Shown here one piece after another: positions 52,619 through 62,294 of a stretch of DNA of 64,000 nucleotides (position 1 is its first letter; every line of letters begins with the position of its first letter). Position numbers and translations under genes: made by a program. Source of the DNA: Sphingobacterium alkalisoli. GTDB lineage: Bacteria > Bacteroidota > Bacteroidia > Sphingobacteriales > Sphingobacteriaceae. Under the pieces are notes generated by a model. That model worked only from the letters and a program-made list of their open reading frames with translations. It did not search any database and was not told the origin of the DNA. The stretch covers positions 558,001 to 622,000 of the forward strand of contig NZ_SUKA01000001.1 of NCBI RefSeq assembly GCF_005049105.1. Reading direction: 5' to 3'.

Positions 52619-54292
52619 ATGAAGAATCTATCAAAGAATGCGATAATCTACCTGTCTTTTGTAGGTGTCCTGAGCTTAATATTCGCGTGTAAGGGAATGT
52701 ATGATAATGTTGAACCGTACTCAGCAGAGGTGATATACCCCGCAAAATACGATACCATATCCGCCAAAATAGGATTCGAACGGGTAGAATTGGATTTGAT
52801 GAAGGCTGGGAGAATACCTTCAAGTCAAATTTCGATGGGGAAGTCTACGAAGACCGTCATCGAATATGATGGCAAGCAGGTCGTAATCGACTCGCTCGTG
52901 TCGTGGATTAATGTGCCTGATTTGAAGCAGTCGAAGCTCTATCGAATTAAAGTATATACCGTAGATCAATACGACAATCAATCGGTTCCACAAGAGATCG
53001 CCGTTATTCCATTTACTTCAGGCGATTTGGACAATCTTGTCGTTGCATCTCCCCGGGTATTGACCTCGCCGAATGCTGCTGTGATCGATTGGCCTAGTGC
53101 GTTATCTTCAATTCTTTTGGAGTATCGAAGTGTAGATTACGAATACACGGATAAAGACGGAAAAAAAATAACCGGAAATAAAGGCGCTAATCCACGGATT
53201 TTTGCTGCGAATTTGAATGCCGGTGAGCAGTTTAACATACAGCTAAGTTATAATGTCATTCCCAAAGTTAATGGTACGACAATCTTGGACTCTTTAAAGA
53301 TTGAGACCTCGCTGAATATAAATATGCCGACGAGTTCTACCGTTTTTAATCCCGCAGAGCAAGATATTTTAGCGGCCAATGGCGTTACGGTTTTCACCTC
53401 CGAGGGCGTATCGTCTTACAAGAAGCTGGTTTTTCCAGTGCATACCAATACGCTTCAAGACTTGTTTTATTTTCCTAATATAGAAGAACTTGATCTAACA
53501 GGAGGCGACATCTTCGATCTAAAAACGATTAGCTATAACCGTAACAACATCAGCAAAGTCATTGGTGGCGGTGATTATCTGCCCTTCATCCGAAAAGTTT
53601 CTCCGATTTCAGACGCAAATGCCCAGACCATGGTCGATTTGATGAATCTCGGTATTATTAAGAAGGTTAAATACGTGCCTAATTCATTGGGAATAGATCA
53701 CCTCTTACGACCGTTTGATGAAGCTGGAGTTATCGAGTGGGTGACAACACCGGATGAATCGCTGATCCCTATGAACTTTTTCTTAGACGGAAAAATACAG
53801 GATGCTACGGCCTGGGCACTGGACTTGGTCAATCCCGCCACCTCGTACCCGGCGGGAACGAATATCGTGAATCCCATTAAGGCAACGCTAAAGGGGAGAA
53901 GCGGATCTTTTATTTTTGTGCTTCCGAAAGAGTATCGCTTTAATATCGCTGAGTACAAATATCTTAAATTTAAAGTGTATATGCCAGCGAAGTCAACGTT
54001 TAATGGGATCTATGCGCCTTATCAGCGAATATGGCCCAGATTTATGAACTACACCTGGGCATTCAATACAGAAAGCTCTTTTGGTCAAGAATATTGGGCT
54101 CCCGATGCCAACGCCTTCAGGATTAGCGATGAGAATTTGGAGAAATGGACAGATGTCACTGTTGATTTATCAAACCTGATAGATAGACACAATAGGGTTG
54201 TTGTCATTAACATTGGCGGAGAACCTTCATTGACGTTTGCTCCGCCGGCAGATATGGTCTATTATTTTTCAAACTTCAGATTTGCAAAATAA
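52619..54292 (+). CDS. Surface lipoprotein, DUF4998-like N terminus with long C-terminal domain, block 2
   Basis: A 557-residue lipoprotein (signal peptide, lipobox IFAC followed by KGMYDN). The N-terminal ~150 residues (EPYSAEVIYPAKYDTISAKIG; YRIKVYTVDQYDNQSVPQEI) match the DUF4998 pattern of the protein at 43636. The middle holds a leucine-rich-like stretch (FYFPNIEELDLTGGDIFDLKTI), and the end is a carbohydrate-binding-like beta-sandwich (KYLKFKVYMPAKS; DVTVDLSNLIDRHNRVVVINIGG). The C-terminal part is unlike that of its paralogue, so the two may bind different ligands. It begins 9 bp after the previous stop and ends at a terminator. Confidence 0.75.
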   Translation: MKNLSKNAIIYLSFVGVLSLIFACKGMYDNVEPYSAEVIYPAKYDTISAKIGFERVELDLMKAGRIPSSQISMGKSTKTVIEYDGKQVVIDSLVSWINVPDLKQSKLYRIKVYTVDQYDNQSVPQEIAVIPFTSGDLDNLVVASPRVLTSPNAAVIDWPSALSSILLEYRSVDYEYTDKDGKKITGNKGANPRIFAANLNAGEQFNIQLSYNVIPKVNGTTILDSLKIETSLNINMPTSSTVFNPAEQDILAANGVTVFTSEGVSSYKKLVFPVHTNTLQDLFYFPNIEELDLTGGDIFDLKTISYNRNNISKVIGGGDYLPFIRKVSPISDANAQTMVDLMNLGIIKKVKYVPNSLGIDHLLRPFDEAGVIEWVTTPDESLIPMNFFLDGKIQDATAWALDLVNPATSYPAGTNIVNPIKATLKGRSGSFIFVLPKEYRFNIAEYKYLKFKVYMPAKSTFNGIYAPYQRIWPRFMNYTWAFNTESSFGQEYWAPDANAFRISDENLEKWTDVTVDLSNLIDRHNRVVVINIGGEPSLTFAPPADMVYYFSNFRFAK

Positions 54293-54313
54293 GTAAGATC
54301 GCGAGATAAATGG

Positions 54314-54351
54314 AAAAGAGCCTGTGTCAGTTTATGATTTCAGGCTCTTTT
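54314..54351. terminator. Terminator between block 2 and the minus-strand cluster
   Basis: An 11-bp stem AAAAGAGCCTG (54314-54324) with CAGGCTCTTTT (54341-54351), with a T-run on the right. It serves the plus-strand block and may also serve the minus-strand gene at 54401. Confidence 0.8.
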
Positions 54352-54400
54352 TTTCAACTAATATACGTTTAGCTGATGAAGTCTTTTGTATTTTAAAGCG

Positions 54401-56302
54401 CTACAAGTCAAACCTAGCATACGGTATACGTACACCCTTTACCCGGTAATAATAAGGGTCATAATTGCCGTCGCTTTCTTTAATTGCCCCATCTCCAGTG
54501 TCCACGCAGGCACCGAAGTTCATGCTGTAGGTAACTAATAATTCATCTTTCCCATTACCAGAAGATGCATGAATCAATGGAGTATACACTCTCGCATTTT
54601 GTCCTTTATAGAACTCCGTAAAGCTATGGACTAATTTTTTCGGCGTAAATGGTCCTATCGGACTGCTGGCTGTGGAAATATACATGTTGATGGAGGTTAT
54701 CCCACAGTAGAACCCCTGATCCATAGTAAGGTGTATATACTTTCCATTCAGATAGCTCACATAATTGGTACCCATTCCCGAGTTTATAGGAGCTCCTGTC
54801 GCGGTGCTTGCTGTCGCTCCCCAAGAATCTCCGTTCCAAAATGTCCAGTTTTGAGGATCGTTTTGCGGGAACCGCGCTACATAAAGTTCCGTTTCAAAAC
54901 CAAAGCTCTCCGGGATGGAGCGGCTACCATACACATATACATAACCATCATTTGCCTTCACCATTCCGTTGGCAAACCGCATTAACTTTTCCGAAGCAGT
55001 CAAGCCCGCCGGTGTCGTCCGCTCGGTCTGCCAGTGGGTGGAACTAATAGGAGTTAATTTATAAAGCGATTGGTGATCGTTTTCCGATCCCAGACCCTCG
55101 CCCTCCGTATTATGTATATACACCACATTATCGATTTCAACTCCGGCTCCTGGCCAGCTCCATGTTTTACCGGGGTATTTAGGAATTAAATTGCCAACCC
55201 CTCCATTGGACCGCCCGTCTGCCGTCATCATTGGAGCAGCCGGATTCCAATCGTCATTAGAAGGCTGAATAATAATCGAGTTGGTATAGGATATAAAATG
55301 GTTACCATACAAGTTGCCGTTAGGAGCCATTGAACCGTGGTGCCACGCGTCTTGTGTTACCCATAGCACCCTACCGTCAGAAAGCGGAATACTGTTTCCC
55401 TGATCGAACGCAACCGAACCCGTTGTGCGTTCAAAGAAATGACATACATCATCGTCCCTGTAGCTATCTTTTGGTAGTTTAACGATATCCCATTTCTGCC
55501 GATCATCATCCGCTTTCGGCTCTTGCGTAATATATACCTTATCTGGTGTACTGGTCATGGAAACATACAGCCCATTAGTTTTATTCGATATTTCATATTT
55601 TCCGGTTTGATTAATTTCCGCTATCTTCCACAGTTGTGCGTCCAAGGATGTTGCGGACGCTCTTTTCTGTTTCAGTTGCTCCCCAGCGGCAGCACCTGCA
55701 GTTAAGAACTTTCCACTATGGAGATTTCTGAATTTATAATATTTTATGTCTTCTTCTGTAGCATGATAAATAATATCCCACTCCTGCCATCTTTGAAGAT
55801 TTTCTCCATTGGTTATTTCAGAATTTCCGACATCTACCCCCGCATCCTCTACATATTTTTCATTGAAGTTGTTATCGCCCTCTATCTGCATTACCCTGCC
55901 GTTTAGTATGCTTGAAATGCTATAGGTGTCGTATTCGCTGATTTCAGAATCATAGACGGCAAATTCCACTTTCCATTCCCTGCGTTGCCCCGATGCCGAA
56001 GTGACCGTATAGGTCACGGTTTTATTTGCCGAAACATCGATTATTTCACCTGATGCAGGTCGGATTGTGGCATCGTCCGAAATTTCAATAATCGGTTTTA
56101 GCGCGCTCAGGTTGGCATCGGATGTTACTTTCACCAAGACCTGATGAACATCATCCCGTGAAAAAATGCTGGCATTACCATATTGACCCGTTTCCAGCTG
56201 GAAATTTTTAATCATCCGCCCTGGATGTGGCGGCAACTCATAGTCTACTTTACAGGATCCCAGTAAGAGCAGGACAACTAAATACAAAAGATTTTTGATC
56301 AT
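54401..56302 (-). CDS. Ricin-type/beta-propeller surface lipoprotein
   Basis: A 633-residue lipoprotein (lipobox LGSC at residue 17, then KVDYELPP). Residues ~25-125 form an Ig-like DUF5018-type domain (IIEISDDATIRPASGEIIDVSA; TYTVTSASGQRREWKVEF). Residues ~135-285 look like a ricin-type beta-trefoil, with QxW-style motifs QRWQEW, AQLWKI and RQKWDI. The rest resembles a DUF4185-like five-bladed propeller (VLWVTQDAWHHGSM; VYIHNTEGEGLG). Beta-trefoils usually bind sugars. It is the last gene of the minus-strand cluster, 12 bp after the Lgt-like gene. Domain names are approximate. Confidence 0.65.
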   Translation of the reverse strand: MIKNLLYLVVLLLLGSCKVDYELPPHPGRMIKNFQLETGQYGNASIFSRDDVHQVLVKVTSDANLSALKPIIEISDDATIRPASGEIIDVSANKTVTYTVTSASGQRREWKVEFAVYDSEISEYDTYSISSILNGRVMQIEGDNNFNEKYVEDAGVDVGNSEITNGENLQRWQEWDIIYHATEEDIKYYKFRNLHSGKFLTAGAAAGEQLKQKRASATSLDAQLWKIAEINQTGKYEISNKTNGLYVSMTSTPDKVYITQEPKADDDRQKWDIVKLPKDSYRDDDVCHFFERTTGSVAFDQGNSIPLSDGRVLWVTQDAWHHGSMAPNGNLYGNHFISYTNSIIIQPSNDDWNPAAPMMTADGRSNGGVGNLIPKYPGKTWSWPGAGVEIDNVVYIHNTEGEGLGSENDHQSLYKLTPISSTHWQTERTTPAGLTASEKLMRFANGMVKANDGYVYVYGSRSIPESFGFETELYVARFPQNDPQNWTFWNGDSWGATASTATGAPINSGMGTNYVSYLNGKYIHLTMDQGFYCGITSINMYISTASSPIGPFTPKKLVHSFTEFYKGQNARVYTPLIHASSGNGKDELLVTYSMNFGACVDTGDGAIKESDGNYDPYYYRVKGVRIPYARFDL

Positions 56303-56314
56303 AATTTGTTGGAT

Positions 56315-57484
56315 TTAAAGTTGAATTTTAGATTTCGTTAGTTTATTGTGGCGATTTATATATAAGTAGACGACCATGAAAACAGCCAATAGCAGTATCC
56401 CCAAGCTGATCAGCTGCGCTTCGGAAAGGGGAAAACCAAAAACATCAAATTTATAATTAACGCGGATGAACTCAATGAGAAACCGTTCCGTACCCACCAC
56501 AAAAAGATAAATGGTAAAAAGGAGTCCTGGTAATTTAATCTTATCCCTAATCATCCATAGTATAACAAAAATGAGCAGTATAGCAGTAGACTCGTAAAGC
56601 GATGTGGGAAAAACACCCTCCGGCAGCACATAACAATATGTCTCCGCACAGCCCGGTATATACACCCCTTGATGAATTACATTATGTGGGAAATCGAAAG
56701 ACCACATCCAGTTAGGCAGCCAAGAAAAAGGTTTATCTACGGTATTTACAATTCCCCAGTCGCCATCACCAGAGAGGTGGCATCCCATCCTTCCCACGCC
56801 GTACGCTACCAGCATACCGAGCGAACCAATATCTGCTAAATGCCGCCAGTGGATCCCTTTCCGCATACCAATATACAAGTAGCTCGCCGCGCCAAATAAA
56901 AGGCCTCCCCAAAATGTTAACCCACTAAAGCGCAACATATCCCAGATGGAGTGCGATTGATATAAACCGTAGTCTTCAAAAATATTAAGCAGTTTTGCGC
57001 CGATAAATCCGGTAATGGCCGCCCACAGAACCAATGTCGGCATAAGCTCTCTCGGACGTACCATCTGTACCTCATCCTGCGCTATCCTTCTTTCCGATCG
57101 TCTGTAAGTCAGGAAAATATAGACCATACACAAACTCGATAGTATCAGTCCTCCCGACAAGTGACCTTCACCAGAAAATATCCAGGAAAAAGGACGGTTA
57201 AAAAAAGCTGTTGCATTCACAAACAGCGCAGTACCTTTAAAGCCCAGCAGAAATCCAGTGATGCCGTACCCCAGTATAATAAGCCAGGTTCTATTCACCC
57301 TAGATTTCATTGGTTCTGGGAATGCATGAATATCACCTATCTGTTCTTTTCGAGCAAACTCACTTCTAAATGTCAAATAGGAGAGTACAAACGACAGCCC
57401 TACAAAAAAGCCAAAAGTAGGTATAGGCCAGGAAAAATCTGTACCAAATAAATAGTTGACTAGATGTGAGAGTGTCGGAAACAT
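56315..57484 (-). CDS. Lgt-like prolipoprotein diacylglyceryl transferase family protein
   Basis: A 389-residue membrane protein with about seven hydrophobic helices and a PIPTFGFFVGLSFVLSY start like Lgt. The signature region reads GRMGCHLSGDGDWG, where E. coli Lgt has GRxGNFxNGE; the key Asn (N146 in E. coli) is Cys here, though Arg is kept. LPEGVFPTSLYES and GTERFLIEFIR are also Lgt-like. Lgt attaches diacylglycerol to lipoprotein cysteines at the inner membrane. It is most likely a paralogue with changed activity or acceptor. It lies between a SusC gene (26 bp) and a lipoprotein gene (12 bp), within an operon. Confidence 0.8.
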   Translation of the reverse strand: MFPTLSHLVNYLFGTDFSWPIPTFGFFVGLSFVLSYLTFRSEFARKEQIGDIHAFPEPMKSRVNRTWLIILGYGITGFLLGFKGTALFVNATAFFNRPFSWIFSGEGHLSGGLILSSLCMVYIFLTYRRSERRIAQDEVQMVRPRELMPTLVLWAAITGFIGAKLLNIFEDYGLYQSHSIWDMLRFSGLTFWGGLLFGAASYLYIGMRKGIHWRHLADIGSLGMLVAYGVGRMGCHLSGDGDWGIVNTVDKPFSWLPNWMWSFDFPHNVIHQGVYIPGCAETYCYVLPEGVFPTSLYESTAILLIFVILWMIRDKIKLPGLLFTIYLFVVGTERFLIEFIRVNYKFDVFGFPLSEAQLISLGILLLAVFMVVYLYINRHNKLTKSKIQL

Positions 57485-57510
57485 GATACTTTTCGAATAA
57501 AAATTTGACC

Positions 57511-60500
57511 CTAAAGGCCGATCTGAATACCTAAATTAATAACACGTTGATTCTGATAGGCATCCCCAGCCGTATTTGATGTAACCTCAGGATCTTGTTG
57601 ATACAGCGAATAATTTGTCCAGGTCAACAGGTTATATCCACTTAAGTAGATACGTGCATTACTGATCTTCATCGGCAACCAACGATCAGGCATTTGGTAT
57701 CCAAGCTCTATTGTTTTCAATCGCAGATAAGTGGCATCAATGAGCCAAAAGTCTGACATATATGAGGAGGGGCTGTTAACCGTCGTCGGATTAGTTGTCA
57801 ACCGTGGGAACTTCGCCGTTGAGGCCGTTTCCGGAGTCCATCGTTCCTGATGAATAGGTTGGAATTGGCTTTTAAACGGTTCTATACCACTGCCCTGTAC
57901 ACTGAAGCTGTAGCCTGTTGTCCCCTGCAACAAAATATTAAAGCTAAGACCTTTATAGCTGCCCCCTAATGTCAGTCCGAAACTGGTATTGGGGATGTTC
58001 GGTCTCCCAATGACACTTCTGTCGTAGTCATCAATCAGTCCGTCACCATTAAGGTCTTTGTAGCGCAAATCACCGGGACGGACTTCATATCCACCTGCGG
58101 GTTTAGGACTGTCGTCCAGATTTTCTTCCGTATAAAATCCGTCGAACAGATAACCCATGGGCTGGCCTACTTGGTGTCCTGTTAGCTGTAACCAGGGGAA
58201 GGCCGGCATCGGTTCGTCCTGAAATAAAATCTTGTTCCTAAAATAGGTCAAGACACCCTTTACGTTATAATTAAATTCACCGATATGGTCGTTGTAGTTG
58301 AGTTCAAATTCTACCCCACTATTTCTGACGCGTGCAATGTTGGTCGGAGACACGCCTACACCAATGTGTATGGGTAGCGATTGCGAAATCACCAATTGAT
58401 CATATCGGATGTTGTTGAAATAATCGGCAGCCAGTGAGAACCTATTGTTAAATAAATTCATATCCAATCCGATATCAAAAGAAGACTGTTTTTCCCAGGT
58501 TACATTGCTGTTGCCCAGATTGCCTTCGTAGATTGTGCCTACAGGTTGATGCGCTACGCCAAAGGAATAGCTTCCGCCTTCATTATAAACCTGCTGGAAC
58601 AAGTAGCGGTCGCCAGCAACCTTATCCGAACCGACGATACCATATGAGCCACGAAACTTGAATAAGTCGACGAAATCGAACCTTTCCTCAAAGAACTTTT
58701 CCTTTGCCAGGTTGTAGCCCACGGAAACAGCAGGAAAAAATCCGTACCGTTGGTCCGCCTGAAATCGATCTGAACCGTTATACGCCAGCGTCAGATCCAC
58801 GAGGTATTTTTCCTGATAACCGTAGCCCGTTCTTAACGTAAAACCCTGAAAATTTTGCGGGATCCAGTTTGTACGCTTATCTCCTCGGCTATTATACGAT
58901 TCACGGTTGTAGAGTAATAACGAATTGACGTGGTGCGCACCGAAATTCCTACTGTAGTTGAGGTTGGCCTGTACATTTACACGGCTATTGTAATCACCTT
59001 GAAATGCGCGGAGCGTATAATTGTCCATAACATACGGCGCACCGCCTTTTAAGACATACGAGTCCGAATCGGGAAAATACCGGTATACCGGTATTTGATC
59101 CCGGCCCTGCTCACGCCCGTTCGATTCGATACTGGCATAAGCTATCCTTGTCGATAGCGATAGGCCCTGCGTAATGATATTCAACTCCTGTGTACCGCCA
59201 AAAAGCATGTTGATATCGTTGCGCCTGTCCAAATAATATCCCGACGTTCCCAAGCGCGCATTGACGGTTGGTAGTAGCTCCTGCGTATCGCTGGCATAGG
59301 AATACGAGCCGTCTGGATTTAGAAAAGGGGCCGACCAAGGGCGGATTTTGTTGAAATCAAAAACCTCTCCAACGATGTTTCCCGCTCGCGGTGTATTTAT
59401 CCGATTGAAATTTGCGCGCATATCCAATCGCAACTTCAAACTCTTTGTAGCTTGTACATCAAGGTTTGATCGCAGGTTGAAACGGCGATAGTAATAGTTG
59501 CTGTTAACCTTATTTTCTTCGTTTTCAAAATCGTACAAGTTTCCATCTTGCGAAAAAGCACCGCCCGATATAAAGTACTTAATGCTCTCGCTACCTCCCG
59601 TAATGTCCACGTTGCTGTTGTACTGCAGACTATTCGGTTTAAAAATACGCTCATACCAATTTACATCCGGGTGTCCATAGGGATCATCCCCATCGCGAAA
59701 ATGAGCTAAGGCTTCTTCGCTAAACGGTTGATAAGTGTTGTCGTTTGCCGTATTAGCAATCGCTTCATTCCAGAGTAAAGCACTTTCGTAGGCGTTTGCA
59801 AATTTCAATCGGGTCACCGGGCTCTGCAAGCCGGATTCTAAACGTACATTGATCTTGGGCTTTCCAGATTCTCCACGACGTGTCTTTACAACCAATACAC
59901 CATTTGCCCCCTTGATACCGAAGACCGCCGTTGTCGATGCGTCTTTCAAAATGGAGATACTTTCGATTTCATTCACATTAATCTGCGCTAACTGGTCGTA
60001 TGTATATTCGATATCATCGACGATAATCAGTGGTTGGTTACCATCTGGATTTAACGAACTGACACCCCGGATATAAAAATCAGAAGCGTCCCTTCCGGGT
60101 TGTCCAGATCGTTGCACAGCGACAAAACCCGGTAGCCTTCCGGTTAACGCATTCTGTACGCTGGAAGTAGGTACCTGCCTTATATCTGCACCTTTAATAG
60201 AGCTTACTGCACCTGTATTTGTTAGTTTTTTTGTTGTTCCGAAACCCACTACCACCACTTCGTTCAGATCTTGGCTGTTGGATTGGAGAATAATTTCCAG
60301 TTCGTCACCTTCTTTAACCGTACGCTCTTGCAATGCATAGCCCACGCTTCTGAATACAAGGACGCTATTTCCCTGTAAGGGTATACTAAAGCGTCCATCT
60401 TCGTCGGACTGAACCATGTTGGCTACTCCTTTCTCCGAAATGGTCACACCGGCCAGTGGGCCTGCAGTATTTTTAACAATACCTGTGACAGTAGACTGCG

Positions 60501-60558
60501 CCCACGTCAGTAACGGGGTAATAAGGATTGCTAATAAGAGATAAATATTTTTTTTCAT
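57511..60558 (-). CDS. SusC-like TonB-linked transporter without adjacent SusD
   Basis: A 1015-residue SusC-family transporter: signal peptide (1-20), regulatory-like domain (VTGIVKNTAGPLAGVTISEKG), TonB-box area EVVVVGFGT, plug (RQVPTSSVQNALTGRLPGF; DFYIRGVSSLNPDG; ESISILKDASTTAVFGIKGANG) and barrel with KDLNGDGLIDDYD. It is clearly different from blocks 1 and 2 (no GVTTFG). On the minus strand it comes 33 bp after a SusD gene and is followed by the Lgt-like gene, not by a second SusD. The upstream SusD probably serves the partial SusC before it, leaving this one unpaired. Confidence 0.93.
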   Translation of the reverse strand: MKKNIYLLLAILITPLLTWAQSTVTGIVKNTAGPLAGVTISEKGVANMVQSDEDGRFSIPLQGNSVLVFRSVGYALQERTVKEGDELEIILQSNSQDLNEVVVVGFGTTKKLTNTGAVSSIKGADIRQVPTSSVQNALTGRLPGFVAVQRSGQPGRDASDFYIRGVSSLNPDGNQPLIIVDDIEYTYDQLAQINVNEIESISILKDASTTAVFGIKGANGVLVVKTRRGESGKPKINVRLESGLQSPVTRLKFANAYESALLWNEAIANTANDNTYQPFSEEALAHFRDGDDPYGHPDVNWYERIFKPNSLQYNSNVDITGGSESIKYFISGGAFSQDGNLYDFENEENKVNSNYYYRRFNLRSNLDVQATKSLKLRLDMRANFNRINTPRAGNIVGEVFDFNKIRPWSAPFLNPDGSYSYASDTQELLPTVNARLGTSGYYLDRRNDINMLFGGTQELNIITQGLSLSTRIAYASIESNGREQGRDQIPVYRYFPDSDSYVLKGGAPYVMDNYTLRAFQGDYNSRVNVQANLNYSRNFGAHHVNSLLLYNRESYNSRGDKRTNWIPQNFQGFTLRTGYGYQEKYLVDLTLAYNGSDRFQADQRYGFFPAVSVGYNLAKEKFFEERFDFVDLFKFRGSYGIVGSDKVAGDRYLFQQVYNEGGSYSFGVAHQPVGTIYEGNLGNSNVTWEKQSSFDIGLDMNLFNNRFSLAADYFNNIRYDQLVISQSLPIHIGVGVSPTNIARVRNSGVEFELNYNDHIGEFNYNVKGVLTYFRNKILFQDEPMPAFPWLQLTGHQVGQPMGYLFDGFYTEENLDDSPKPAGGYEVRPGDLRYKDLNGDGLIDDYDRSVIGRPNIPNTSFGLTLGGSYKGLSFNILLQGTTGYSFSVQGSGIEPFKSQFQPIHQERWTPETASTAKFPRLTTNPTTVNSPSSYMSDFWLIDATYLRLKTIELGYQMPDRWLPMKISNARIYLSGYNLLTWTNYSLYQQDPEVTSNTAGDAYQNQRVINLGIQIGL

Positions 60559-60591
60559 GTTGTGTTAGCTAATAAAAAATAAATCATTTGC

Positions 60592-62277
60592 TTACCATTC
60601 CGGATTCTGTACCATGCTCGGATTTTTGATCACCTCACTGAATGGGATGGGAGCCAGATACATCCGTTTTTCGAAATTCATTTTATAAACAGGTGTTTCC
60701 TGGCGGATCGTACCCGTACCCGTTTGGTAAATAATTGCGGCATGCAGTTCTTTATTGAATTCTTGTTCGGCCAGTTTCCATCGCCTCACATCATAAAAGC
60801 GGTGCTCTTCAAAGGCGAGCTCTTTGCGGCGTTCATTTTGGATGATCCCGCGCATCTGATCTTTATCCAGTCCTGCCGGAAGCGCGAAGGGTACAAGTCC
60901 CGCGCGCCGCCGGATGCGCTCTACGGCCTGGTATACCGCTTGATCTGGATCGGCTAGATGCTCATTACGTGCTTCCGCAAAATTTAAGAGGATTTCGGCA
61001 TAGCGAAAAATGATATGGTCATGGTTTACGTTACTATAGTTGGTAGCCGATTCAAAGTTTCCCATAAATTTTCGTAAATAATAACCCGTTTTCGTTTGCT
61101 GCCTTGTTCCACCCGGTTTGTCTGCTCCTCCTTCAAAGGTCTGCACCGGCCGGCTCAGCCACATAGCGCCAGAATAGAAAATTGTCCCATAAAATCGTTG
61201 ATCTCTTCCCGCATAGGGATCGTTTTCATCATATCCCGAATTGGGATCCGTGATCGGTAATCCATTTTCCATACCGAAAGCATTCACCAATTCCTGTGTT
61301 GGGCTAGTTCGCCCGTTGTTGACTCCCGCAGCATATCCGATAGGACCATTGTTATTTTCTATACTGGTATTATTATCGCCTTGTTTCGAGAATATCCGTT
61401 CATTGTTCCGGGTGATGAAGACATTTTTGAACTCCGGTTCGAGCGTAAACAATTCCAGATCCATAATCGCCTTTGCTGCTTCCGCTGCAAGCTGCCATCT
61501 AGCTATCGCAAAGTCCGTATAACCCGTCAATGGATTTTGAGGATCGATGTTGTTCCCGTTAAACAAGGGGCTCGCTGCATACAGCAGTACCCGGGATTTT
61601 AGCGCCATTGCCGCTGTTTTCGTGGGCCGTCCGTAGAACGTAAGATTAAAAGGATCTACCCGCAGGCTATCTTTTACCAGATCACATTCCTTTACGATAA
61701 AATCTATACATTCCTGGAAACTTTGTCGAGGTAAGTTTATGTCGTCATTCAATTGGTACACCTTGTCGCCCAATAATGGTACTCCGCCGTGGCGTCTTAC
61801 CAACTCGAAATACAATAGCGCCCGGATAAAGCGAGCTTCCGCTTTCCATACACGGTTGAATGGGGTACCATTCTCCAATTTGCCTTTTAACGGAACCTTG
61901 TCGATATTCTGGATAAAAATACTTGTTCTGCGAATCCCTTGGTATCCGTTAGTCCAGAAGTTATCCGGGTAACTATCCGCCGTGTATGTACCTAGCGCCA
62001 ATTGTTGCACCGACGTATTTGTAGGGTTAGAAGATACCGCATCATCGGTAGCGGCGTCCAGAAAGTCTCCACCCACCCTGTTTCCTGTATTGGGCAGAAA
62101 CCGATAGCAGTCTGCTAAAAACCTTTCCGCATTTGCGCCCGCAGAATCTCTTGGGTTGAATATCTCTTCGAGTGTCTGCAGTTCAATAGGTTCCGTCTCT
62201 AAGTCACTTTTACAGGAGTACATGGAGACGGTAAGACCGATAAGGGCAACAACCCCTGTTAGATTTATATACTTCAT
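60592..62277 (-). CDS. SusD-like outer-membrane lipoprotein, minus-strand cluster
   Basis: A 561-residue SusD/RagB-family lipoprotein. A signal peptide with lipobox MYSC is followed by KSDLETEPIE. The helical middle has FIRALLYFELVRRHGGVPLLG, and the RagB end reads NERRKELAFEEHRFYDVRRWKL. It follows the partial SusC after 17 bp and is the expected partner of that transporter, though it could also serve the SusC at 57511, which has no SusD of its own. Confidence 0.93.
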   Translation of the reverse strand: MKYINLTGVVALIGLTVSMYSCKSDLETEPIELQTLEEIFNPRDSAGANAERFLADCYRFLPNTGNRVGGDFLDAATDDAVSSNPTNTSVQQLALGTYTADSYPDNFWTNGYQGIRRTSIFIQNIDKVPLKGKLENGTPFNRVWKAEARFIRALLYFELVRRHGGVPLLGDKVYQLNDDINLPRQSFQECIDFIVKECDLVKDSLRVDPFNLTFYGRPTKTAAMALKSRVLLYAASPLFNGNNIDPQNPLTGYTDFAIARWQLAAEAAKAIMDLELFTLEPEFKNVFITRNNERIFSKQGDNNTSIENNNGPIGYAAGVNNGRTSPTQELVNAFGMENGLPITDPNSGYDENDPYAGRDQRFYGTIFYSGAMWLSRPVQTFEGGADKPGGTRQQTKTGYYLRKFMGNFESATNYSNVNHDHIIFRYAEILLNFAEARNEHLADPDQAVYQAVERIRRRAGLVPFALPAGLDKDQMRGIIQNERRKELAFEEHRFYDVRRWKLAEQEFNKELHAAIIYQTGTGTIRQETPVYKMNFEKRMYLAPIPFSEVIKNPSMVQNPEW

Positions 62278-62294
62278 ATTGTATGTGTCTAAGG

